NCBI GenBank assembly: GCA_916610825.1
Contig: OU744452.1
Coordinates: 779,543-843,542, forward strand
Direction: 5' to 3'
Source of the DNA: Haliclystus octoradiatus
Taxonomy: Eukaryota > Cnidaria > Staurozoa > Stauromedusae > Haliclystidae
Length of the DNA stretch: 64,000 nucleotides
In this document: positions 11,501-23,900 of the stretch, piece by piece
How the letters are laid out: every line of letters begins with the position of its first letter
Position numbering within the stretch: position 1 is the first letter of the stretch
Notes under the pieces: generated by a model
The model's database searches: none
Told to the model about the DNA's origin: nothing
Seen by the model: only the letters and a program-made list of their open reading frames with translations
Program-made: the position numbers and the translations under genes

Positions 11501-14500
11501 TTAGGTGACTACGTCACATTTCCCCCTTCTTAGAGAAAACAGAATTGTCAATTATGTTTATGAAATTGATAGTTATAAGTTATACGATAATTTACTGGAC
11601 AATACTTGATTAAATAGAGATTAATAATTAATTAATACATAGAGATTTGTTGTTTATTCTGCAATAAAATTAGTTATATCCTAAACGATCTGGCAGTGCA
11701 GTTATTCTAGAAGAATGCCTTAATGGTTGATGATTCGTTGGTTCATTATCTGCAGGTATGGTTTCAGCAGACTCGGTGTTTGCTGATGAGCCAGTCGGTC
11801 CGACTTGATTTCTTGCGGCAAGAACGGTATTGCCATTGTCCGATAGCCATGCCGTATTGCTTCCTTTTGGAAGGATATACTCAACTTCCTTAGGTATGTG
11901 TGCTGAAGAGGGCTGGTACATTACGATATCTCCCGTTGCGAAATCAGCAATAAACGGGACTCTAATATTTTTACCTAAAAGTATCTCGGCTGGAGATTTT
12001 CCCCTTGTCAAGGATGTGGCATGATGGACAGTTAAAATGCGATAGAGAAACATGTCAAATGAAACACGCAAGCCCTTATGCCAAGCCTTCATTCCGCGTT
12101 TTACCGTCTGGACAGCGCGCTCAGCAAGACCATTGGCACGTGGGAAATAAACAGGAGATTCAATTTTCTTGCACCCTGAACGAGAAAGCCACTGCGCAAT
12201 TTCTTCATTAACAAACTCTTTCGCATTATCCGACACAAAACTATGAGGGATACCAAAACGAGAAAATATATCGGCTAGTATGCGAACAACAGTGGGTGTG
12301 GCCCTATTGGGGCATCTGATAGCCTCAATCCAACCGCTACCGGCATCCGCAACAATTAAAATTGGCCCAATATCTGAAATATGCGCAAAATCCATGTGAA
12401 CACGTTCCCAGGGGGCTGCTTCGGGCCAAGTGTGGACTGTTTTTGGAAAGCGAGGGCGTAGCGCACAACAGGTAGAACAGTTTCTAATAAATTTTTCAAC
12501 TTCTTTAAAAGTTCCCGGCCACCACGCACCCTGGAGTAAAAGTCGCCTGGTAGCATGAATTCCGGCATGGGTGTTGTGCGCCTTTTTGAATACATCAGAT
12601 CTCAAATTAATTGGGATATATGGTGTTGATTTAAAATAAATGAGGTTGTTATGCACTGTAAGTTCATCTTTAACACGCGAGAAGGCCTTTTCTGCCTCTG
12701 ATAGACCGGACCAAAAGCCAGAAATAATACGTTTAATGATGCTTTGTGCAACACGATCGTTATACATTGAAGCCTCAATTTGACTGCTTCAAATAATTGG
12801 GGCAAAAAATGCTGAGTCAGTAGCAACGGAGACGCTGGCAACAACGTCTTCCCGCGTAATTGTATTTTGAGTAAGACGAGATAAAGCATCTGCATGAGTA
12901 ATGTTAGCACCAGGTTCATATTTTAGTTCGAAATCGAAGGCCATAAGTTTAATAGCCCATCTGGAAAGGCGTGCTGAGGCTGTTTTAGTTATTGATTTGT
13001 GAGTACCAAAAATAGAAGATAGAGCTTGATGATCGGAGACGATCAGAAATTTTCGCCCTAACAAAAATTGACGTAGACGTTCTACGCACCATACCACTGC
13101 TAATGCTTCACGTTCTGTGGCAGAATATTTTTGTTCTGCAGCACTTAATGTTTTTGAAACGTAAATAGCCGGATGCCCGTCTTGTGTCAAAATACCGGCA
13201 ACAGCTGTCCCAGACGCATCAGTTGTCAAGGTGACTGCTTTGCTTAACGAGTATGGTTGTACAAGAGGTGTGGAGGCCAAATCTTTTTTGAAGTTGTCAA
13301 AAGCTAATTGCGCTGTGTTTGTCCAAACAAAATCCACATCTTGTTTTCTGAGCTCATTCAAAGGAGCATTTTTGTCAGCAAAATTAGGCACAAGTCTACC
13401 AAAAAAATTAACTAATCCTACAAATGATGCTACCTCCTTTTTATTTTTAGGAGGGGCAATGGACAAAACTTTTTCAACAAGGCGAGGGTCCGATACCTTC
13501 AGCTGAGATACGAAAACCTAAAAAAGTAATTTCAGACACCTCTTGAACGCATTTGTCTTTGTTGATGGAAAGGCGATGCTGTTTTAATCGCTCCATGATA
13601 GCATTAACACGTTTTTGTAAAGAATCGCGAGTGTTGCCAAAAATTAGCACGTCGTCTTGATATGGAAGAATTCCTTTGAGACCGCTGAGAACAGTTTCCA
13701 TAACGTTTTCAAAAATCGCAGCGCTGTTTTTCATACCCATTTGCAATCGCGTGATCCGAAACAGACCCTTGTGAGTGTTTATCACGGATAAATCTTGCGC
13801 TGTTTTATCAATAGCAATTTGCCAATAGGCCGATTTTAGATCAATTTTAGCGAAGAATTTTGCACCATGTATTTTGCTAAAAATTCCCTCTAAGTTTGGA
13901 ATCAGATATGCATCTGACAGAATTTTATCGTTAATGTGCACGCTAAAATCGACACACATTCGTAAACCTCCAGAAGGTTTCTTGACCCAAACAATAGGGG
14001 AGGAGTTTTCGGTCCCACCTGATTCAATGGGTTCTATGATACCCATGGCCTGCAAGCGCTCAAGCTCAGCGGTAGCAGCATCCTGTAAGGGCAAAAGCAC
14101 AGGCCGTGCTTGGCAAAATTTTGGTGTCGCGTTAGGTTTTAATTTCATTGTGGCGATAACATCCTTGATGACGGGTAGAATATCTGCAGACGAATTGCTA
14201 CAAGTATAATTAACAGTATTTTTATTTAAAATATCTCTACCTAGTAAGCCATAAGGGCGGTAAGATTGTACAACTTGTATGGGCATTGTAAAAGAATTAT
14301 TAGTGTGATTAGTATTATTACGTTCAACTGTTGCTTTAAGTTCACCTATCGATAAAAGTCCACGATCGTCATAAGATTGTAATTTCCTGGTTGATTCAGA
14401 TAGATCAGGACTCCCAAGATTTTGCCAGATTGCTGTCGAAATAATGGTGCACGACGCACCTGTGTCATGCTGCATGGGGACGGTAATATTATTTAATTTT

Positions 14501-17500
14501 ACATCTTCCATAACTTCATTCATGCTATTGATACTTCCTGGTTGATCATCATTAATATTCAATAGAAAGTAATCATTGGATTCCATTTCATTTGATTTTT
14601 GTACAACTACAGATGACTATAATGCATAATTGGTATGACTTTGCTTAGCATGATTTGAAGTCGTTTGTTTATTAAGGCATTGTGACTTACCAGCGGAACG
14701 GCAAACGGCACTATAATGCCCTCTTATACCACAAGCTGAACAGTTTTTACCGTATGCTGGACATCGTCTTGGTGGATGATGAGAGCCACAATTCCCACAT
14801 TAACGTGGATAACGATTACCCTGTGTTGATTTAGTGCTGTGCATGGCATCTTGATTTCCAGATAATTCTGTTGGCTGAAATTGTTGTAGTGAAATGTTGC
14901 GGTTGACAAAAGCAGTTGTTTGGTTATATTGCCGCACACGTTCCCGGAGATCTTCGTACGTTGCGGTTGGTGTAAGGCGAATGTAATCCAACAGATCTTT
15001 ACGCAGTTTAACATCAGCAAATGAGTTGATAAAAACCATCTTTTTCTCACCATTTCTTTCTCACCATTTCAACCATTTCTTCATTGGGATCTTGTTCATC
15101 TTTAAATTTATCGAAATCACATTTATCTGCTGCATGATTTATGCGAATATGGAGTTCATCCGCTGATTCGTCCGGCATTTGTTTGATGGCCAGAAAATTT
15201 GTTCTTTCAGCGATAATTAAACGCTGTTTTGGTTGTACCAATTCCATGGCTTTCCTCTCAATCGCTATATAAGGAATATCAGCCAGTTTCAATGGCCTGA
15301 CCAGTCTTGTTAATTTTATTAAAGCATCTTCGCCACATAGAGAGAGGAACAGATCCGTAATCGGATAACGTTTATTGGCAGGATCATCTGTGAGTGATTT
15401 CGTTCGAGCTTTGGCTGCAAATGCTGTAAACCAGGCTTCTGTTCGTTCTGGATCTGATAGATTCAGTGACTTTAATTTCAAATCCATGATAAATAGCTTA
15501 TTTGATACTTTGATTTGATAATTGAGTGATGATATACTGTATATTGATAATAAATTTCACTCGGGGACGCCAATTTGTGGTGTCGTTCTAGACAGAGAAC
15601 ACGCTTGCATTATGTCTGAATAGAACTGACTATATTTCAACATAGATTACAATTACTATATTAAGATCACATGACTTTAGCAGCTACACAATAATCACAG
15701 TAGGTATTTACATGTTAAAAATTTTACTTTGCGAAATTTTACCTTACAACGTACCAGAACAAGTAATAGCTTCATTAAAAGAATATCCCATTTCAATGGA
15801 GTAAATAAGGTAATTGAGATGGTATTGCCCTACCAAAGGAACCCGTACCACCACTCCTCTATTTCTAGATTAGAGGAGTGGCTTTTTTTGCTAAGAGCAA
15901 TGATGTTAAAAGCTCTTTACTGATCTCAGCGCAAACACTGCAGATCAATTTCAACAGATTTAATGGCAGATAGGTCTCGATTGTCAATGCGCCCTGCCAT
16001 CCGTAATTAGTCGACACCGACTAGGGTACTATTCGATGATCTGCATTCTGATTGGTTGCTCAATCGTTCACTATTAAACAAATAGTTTATACTTCCATGA
16101 ACTATGCTCTGATAGCACCACGAGAGGCACGTAAGAAGAAAACGAGAAGGCATCAGAAAATTACCAGCCGCCTCGGCGAGTAATTTTCGCCTTCGAGTTT
16201 TCTCCTGAAGTGACTCGAGTGGTGCTATCAGAGCATAGTTCACGGAAAGTATGAACTATTTGGTTTAGAACATAGCCAACCCCGATTTGTGAATGTTTTA
16301 TACGTTTTTTCAAAGCATTTCCTGACCTTACAATCCATGATCAAGTATGTAATTCTCCTATTTTCATGACGTCACAGGAAGAAAGCTGAGTCGAGAGATG
16401 TAGGCCTACACTTGCCTTTTTTTAATTTAACTAAAAGCTACGAGGAAAAATTGATGTCGAGAAATTTATATTTCTCTTCTTGATATTAAAAGAATGGATG
16501 CTTAACATCGTTTTCTTACATAGTCATGGATTCTTATCTTTGAACAATATTTTCTATTTTTTATGTGTGTTATTCATTATAGAAAATGAATGGGAAAACT
16601 TGAAAAGGAAAGAAAATGTTTCTTACCTATCAGTAATTTGAAGAATTTCGTAAAAAGCCGTGAACGTGTGAAGAAAGAAATGAAACAATGATAGATTTAT
16701 TGACTAAATGTTTGCTAATTGCCTATTTAAAAGAGCAGATTATTGAATTTATGATAACTTTTTAGAATGTTGCTAACCTTCATTTGGAGAAATGGTTTAA
16801 TTATTTGAAATTTTAGCGGTTGATTTTGCGTAGCCTATGTTATGGTTTTGGTAGTTTACGAAAAGCTTATCTTTCTACGCCAGGAATTTAGTTTTATACT
16901 CATATCTAGGAACTTGCAAAAATTGGCCATAAAAGGATGAGAGGATGTATTAATGAAATGAAGTTATGTTATCTTATGTTTTCACAATCATCAATACTGT
17001 AAAATTTGGGCAAATTGTTTTTGAATTGTTAATTTTTTGCAAAATATTTCTATACACTTTAAACATGTTTGTTTACTAGCTCAGATATTTCTCCTGCAAG
17101 CCATTTGATTTATTTTGAACAACTGAGAAACTGCATGAAACAGCTAGTCACTCAATGAAATTGTATATGACTCTACAAATATTCACTGTATTTGCTTTTA
17201 CTCTTTATCACTTGCTAGTTTATAATGCCATATTTAAATAATTATCAGTTGTTTGGTATTTTCATAAATTTCTTGAAATCGACGGAGTCAAGCTCGGCTA
17301 TGGTGAAATGGCGTTATTGGCGTTAACCAATCAAATTGCAAGAATAAATCATAGCAGATCCTTGATATGTTCTAATAAAATATGTTTTGTATTTTCTTAG
17401 AATCATTTGGACATGTGCGATTATGAAGCAATTGACTGTCCGTCAGGTTGTGACGAATCGATTGAAAGGCAGTTCCTTGATGCTCACCTCAGAGACATCT

Positions 17501-17865
17501 GTCCCAAACGTTTCATTAAATGCGTTTACTGTGAAAAGGATATTGTTTGCAACCAGAAAGAGGTTGGTTATCATTTAGTACCTATCATTTAATAGGGTCA
17601 CAAGATTAAAGATAAAATATTTATGTATTAATGAATAGTTAAATGAACATTTAGATGAACATTTAGATGGAGGTAAAATCAGGTCTAGCCTACACAATCT
17701 ATGTGTATACAGCCGGCCGTGAACAGACAACGTGTGATTGGTTAGGTGTTGCAATTTGGTTATTTTATTAACAAGTTAGTATTTTATTTATATGCTGTCC
17801 TGCATTTTTTTTATCTGCCATTGAGTTGATTATTATTTACAGTATATATATATATATATATATCA

Positions 17866-17919
<54 letters not shown>

Positions 17920-20900
17920 GTCTGTGCAGCGCAGAATGTTAGGTTAAGGTTGTTGGTAAAGTGCAGGGCTACAGTGTCAGTATGTAACGTGAGTAAGGTG
18001 AGATATTCCTCTGACTTAGCATTGTGACTGTACTTGGTGTTGATGGTGATAGGTGTCCTTATTGGTATCCTAGCTTCTACTATTTCCGATGCCAAGTCTG
18101 TCCCATCAACCAAGCACCAAATGCCTAACAACATGCTATGTGATGTAGACAAATGATTTTAACCTGTACTTGTTCTAAACAGTGAAGTAGATTTTGAGAA
18201 ATAAGCGTTTAAAAAAGTGACTGTTTCAAATCTTGAAAACATATTGAAAAATGTTAATTTGATGTCTAGTTTTGGGCATACAGCTAATGCGCTTGATGCG
18301 ATCACAACAGCTATCAAGCACAGCAAGATTTTCTTCTCAAACTTTTATTAATTGTAAATCAACCTTGATATATACAACCACACAGGTTTATTTGTGATAT
18401 GAATTTTTTTTTCAGAAACATGAATCAATATGCCTTGGTTGTCCTGTCAATTGCCCAAAGGGATGCACCGTTGAACTCACCCGTGGAGATGTAAGGGGTT
18501 TAAAATCTATTGTCCTCATTTTATTTCAAGTCTGCAGGCTAACATAGTTGATTCATTATAAAATTGACTTAAAAGCAGGCTTAAGTTTATATGTAGTATT
18601 CAAGATTCTCAACCATGCTGTTAACCCTAAAGCTGAAACATGTTACAAACATTCAAAATATGTCCTTTGTGGTAATAGTCAACAACCTAGTTGATTCAAA
18701 TCTTCAATTGACGACCATAAGTATTTTTCTCTCAAAGCATAATTCTAAGAAACCCCCATTGCCATTGAGGCAGTACGTTTGGCCTAGGGTTATACAGCGC
18801 GCTTTGTAGTGTGCTGTTCTTTTGAGAGCACTTTCATTTGAAGGCACGCACTAATGTCTAGTTATACAGCGAGCCGTCCTGAAAAGTTGTGTGAAACTTC
18901 CTGTGAATTGCACAATTGAGTTTTGATGACATGAAAGAAATTTTTACAAGAGTCTTAATTACACTTTTTGTGGAATAGATTTGTTGTTTCAAAGAAGTGA
19001 TTGTTATCACAACTTGTCGTTGAATAGTTGTATTTTATCATTCAATAGTCGTACAAGCTTTTTCACCTATAATTTGTAGGTCCTACAATTACAGTAGGCT
19101 ACAGTAGTTTATATCTCATCTACAGAAACAATATAACCTCCTGGTCTTCATAATATTTAGAAGTATTCTCCTCTTCAATGGAGAAGAAGAGATGTTCTGA
19201 GTTGTTTACCTGTTATTACTTTGTTAATTTCGATTATAATTAAAATAAAAGTCAATGTTTATTCATCTGTTCATTTGTAAAACGGAACTGTGTCCAGGCA
19301 ACGGCCAAGAAAAGAGGCTAGACATTTCTTTTTCAACATCAAACCCTGGTTTTTACCAAATACGATCAGAGGAATCCTTGGAATATCAAATAAAAATTTG
19401 CCTTCAGAGTGAAAGCGCGCTCTACCTATGAGAGCTTTGGATTTGGAGTGCGCCGTACTAATAACGGCGAGCCGTGTCTAGTTTGATGAGCAAACCAACT
19501 TTCAATCTACTGTACACGAAAGTGCGCTGTGTAATCCAGTTCTTGGTGTAGCATGTGACTTGTATTTGACAAATTCAGAATATAACATACCTCCAGACGA
19601 TCAACACAACTCTCTATTTTAAATAAGTGCGGTATGAAACATGTCTAAATCTGTTTTGTTTTATTTCCTGTAGCTTGAGAATCATTCGTTGTTTTGTGAA
19701 AATGAAATCATACATTGTCCTTTTAAATCCATGGGATGTCCTTTTCAGGTTTGTAGGCCTAGCTATTATTATCTCTCTGCTGTTATCATTTATTGGTCTT
19801 AACAATAATAATAATACTTTATTTGGTATAGCGCACTTTCCAAAAAGCTCAAATGCGCTTTACAGGAATTAAATAGTTTATATATAGTTATTTACAAATA
19901 AAAAGTCTTTAAATTATTTAATTTCATGATGTGTATTATATAAATATCTGTACTCAACAGATTAAACATTGAATAAATATACTTAAAAGTGCAATTTACA
20001 TTTCGATAAAATGAAATAATATTTACAGGAAAAAACTTTGTTTTAAAATTGTTTTATTAAATTAAACTTATTGATGTCCATAATATAGCATAAAATTAAG
20101 GATAGGCCTTTTTAAATAAATGTGTCTTTAATTGTTTTTTAAAATTTCCAATATCTTTTAAGTATCTAATTTCCCCAGGTAGATCATTCCAGGGACGCAG
20201 TTCACAGACAGAGAATGCTCTAGCACCATATGATTTTAAGTTGTACTTTGGCTGATTAAGTAAAATTTTATTTGACGATCTCAAATTCTTTGTTGGTTTA
20301 TTTAAGGATCAAAAATCAGTTAAATATGAAGGCCAAATACGATTAACAGCCTTAACATCTAGTGTTAACCTCTAGTGAGTTTACCATGTGTTTACATTTT
20401 GTAACGGTGCCAGCACATACTGGCTATTTTGTTAATTATCAAGTCAATATTCATAATTCAAAAAGAAATTCTAATATTCAAATAAAAAGTAGTTTTTTTT
20501 TCTCATGAAATTTGATTCATTTTTCAACAAAGAATTTCTTGTCAAATAATTCACGACGAAAGTTAATGCTCTCAAATGCAACTCATCCAACTGTGTAAAT
20601 CAAATATTTTTATTTCAAAACGTTTCACCAAAAAACAATAAGAGTATCATACATTAAACTCATCACTAATAGTTTTTACTTGGCCTAGGTGCTTGATTGG
20701 TGGTGTGTCCACTCACTTTAAGAACCCTATCCTGCCCCAACCAAGTTCAAGTCACACTGATTAACAATGAAAATAAATAATACCTCATCCAGTGTTATGA
20801 GAAAGGTGGTAATGTTTAAATTGTCTGATCACACTATCCTTGCACCTTATTAGAACTTTGAAGATATTACGAATTGCGGATGTTATTTTTCACTTGCTTA

Positions 20901-23900
20901 GCTTACAGAGGTGGAAATGCAAATCATCAGAAAACACCTAGTGGGGCAGCTAACGGAAATCTTACCGCAAATTGTGATACGAGTATAAATTTAGTATCAA
21001 ACAAAAGATAATCGTTTATACTTCAAATAGAGCCCGTGACCCCACCCAAATTCAGCCTGAGTGCCGAGAAAATGGCATCCAAAGTTTGGTTCCGCCTACG
21101 TCCGTCTTGATAAAAATTGCGAATGTGGTGAAATCTTTTTAAGTAGAATATACATAATTGTTAATTAATAATTATATGAATTCTATTCAAAAATATTTCA
21201 CCACATTCTCAATTTTTCAGTGAAACGGACGTAGGTGGAACCAAACTTTGGATGCCATTTTCTCGGCACTCAGGATGAATCTGGGTGGGGTCACGGGCTC
21301 TATCTGAAGTATAAACGATTACCTTTCGTTTGATACTAAATTTATACTCGTATCACAATTTGCGATATATTGCTGATTTTGAACGTTTATCTGCCCCACT
21401 AACCCTTGAACTGATGACACCTGCAGTTCTGCACATGTTCACTCTCACAACTTTCAGTTTCTTTGTCAGCTATGTCTGACCGTGTTTTGTGGCATTCTTT
21501 GTGTAGCAAATATGTAAGGCGTAAGAGGGACGGCACATTCCTATAATGTGACTGTCTATACTACTACTACTACTCTCACAACCAAACTTTTTTATTGTAC
21601 GATCTCTGGATACCCTAACTAGCCTACTTTCCCATCTGCTAATTCATTCCCCTGGGAGCCAATTTCATTCGTGATTACTTACCATAAATTAGCAATAGGA
21701 CGTTATTTGCACTCATCTGTCCTAACCAGCATTTAGTTTTCTAAGTGATCTTTGATAAATTAGTTCATATTTTTGTTGCCATAGAAACCACCTGAAAAGG
21801 TGTTGATTTTTTTGGGGGGGGTTTATCATTTATCCACAAACTGGGTAAGCTTTCATCTTTTTTTACCGGGATGGTTGGTTAATTTGTTAGTATTTTGAAG
21901 CTTGTGTGCGTTTAATAGGCGGATGCCCTTCCTGACTCCAACCTGTAGTGCTCGGGACAGGAATTGAACTTGAGACCCTGCGTGCTGTGGTCCAACGCCC
22001 TAGCCGCTACACCAAGGCCGCATAATTAACTAACATAAACTGACACACACACACATCATGTGATATTTGTAATATGATACGATTTCATTGTATGTTTCAT
22101 TGCTTCTACATGTGAGTTTGATAGAAATTTACAACTAGGCCTGAGTAGTAAGTAACAAGTAATCCTTATGGATGTCTCTTTGTTTTCTTGATTAGGCTAA
22201 ACGTGAAGGACTCAATGCACATTTAGCTGACAAACTAAATAGCCATTTGATTATCCTTTGTGAACGTGTCAGCGAGTCTACTCAATTTACTCAGAATATT
22301 CAACCGTTGGCAACTGGCGTGAAGTTACAACCAGCGGTCATCAGTAATATCAATAAAAAAATTGATACAACGGTATGTTATGAAACATCACCCGTAGGCA
22401 TTCAAGTAGTAATAGTGAATTGTTGCTTGGTATTGTGCATGTGACGCCATGTGATAATTAGTGATTTATTATAGAAAACTATAAATATTGATTATTTTAT
22501 AAATCAAATGTAACACAGGCATGCTATCCATCTACTGTATCTAGATGTGTAATACTGTATTGAAAAGAATTTAACTCAAAATACTTTGTAAGAAACTCAA
22601 AAAGCGTAACAAAACACTTGCTCTTGCTTTGTTAAGCTTTCCTTAAAAAATTTTCCTTAATGATTCCGGTGACAAATATGACAATTTTGGCATGACTCCT
22701 GAAGAGAGAAAGCTTCTTTGTTTGGCGTGCGTGTGCAAGGCAATTTATTACATAATAAGAATTATTGGTTAAAAGTTAAAACTGGTTATAAAGTGATTCG
22801 ATTGGATTGGATTAAGGTATACAAAATAATACAGAAAAATAAATAAATAAAATAAAGGTAGCTACAAAAGTAAATTTAATGAAGAGATTTGCTACAATTA
22901 AACTAAACTGACATTGATCTTTTTTATTATTGGCAGATGGAAGAAATGGAACGGAGAATCAACGGTGCGCATTCAACAGCCAAAGAAGCACTTGACCTTC
23001 GTGACAACTCAAACAAGAGACTGATTGATCTACAGAAGCATATCAGCTCAACATTTTCAGAGCTCTCGTCACGTATTGATAAACAATCTGAAGAAATAAA
23101 TGAGATGCGATCTCAATTGTGGAACGGCCGCTATGTATGGTGCATCAGTGGCATGGAAGGAATGTTGAATCGATCTGAACACGAGCCAGTACCAGCTCTC
23201 CATAGTCAGCCATTTTATTCAGCACACCCAGGTCAGTTAATAATACCATTTATCAACCATTGATTATTAATATTTAAGGAATTGAAATTTATTTTGAGCA
23301 CGAATTCCAAGAACACATTTGTGGTTGTTTACGTCTCTTATTTAAATTAACTCAGCAATGTGGGTGACGCATTGTTATCAATCTTGAAATTGATCAGAAG
23401 AGTTTTATGAAAATGTTATTGAAGATTCATATATCAACTAGCAATGAATTACCCGTCCTGCTGGTTTCAACGTGGGCAGAGTTGGATAGGGGAGATCCCC
23501 CACAGAAAGTGGAACAGTACAAAACTAAACTAAAACAGCAAGCCAAGCAATATGTAAACATAGTTCAAGACACGGTGATTCTGAAGATACTACTTTCAAA
23601 TATTTTGGTAAAAAAAGTAATGTAGACGGTGTCGCCCTACCGAAGGCACCCGTACCACTCCTCTAACCCTAGATTAGTGGCTTTTTTCGCTGAGAGCAAT
23701 GATTTTAAACGCTCTTTGTTGATCTCAGCCGCGACACTGCAGATCAATTTCAACAGATTTCATGGCAGATAAGTCTTGATTGTCAATGCACAACGATGCG
23801 CCGCAGCTACTCACAATGCAATTCCCTCTGGACCATTCCATCCGCCATCCTCAGATGGTACTCATTTGATGTTTCAGATAAAGTCAAGGCTGAGTTGACC

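Larger units (their letters stand above)
11355..15720 (-). mobile_element. Degenerate Ty3/Gypsy-like LTR retrotransposon in TRAF intron 3
   Basis: The element lies antisense to TRAF. Its ends are direct repeats at 11355-11519 and 15576-15718. Read on the minus strand it runs: 5' LTR, primer-binding site (complement of 15555-15572), gag, protease, reverse transcriptase, RNase H, integrase, a purine tract (AAGAAGGGGGAAA), 3' LTR. The order RT-RNaseH-integrase is that of Ty3/Gypsy elements. At least four disabling changes are visible. Confidence 0.92.

Noticed and set aside
18783..19545. Possible MITE with TTATACAGCGCGCTTT-like ends
   Set aside because: The two ends agree only partly and no flanking duplication is visible.
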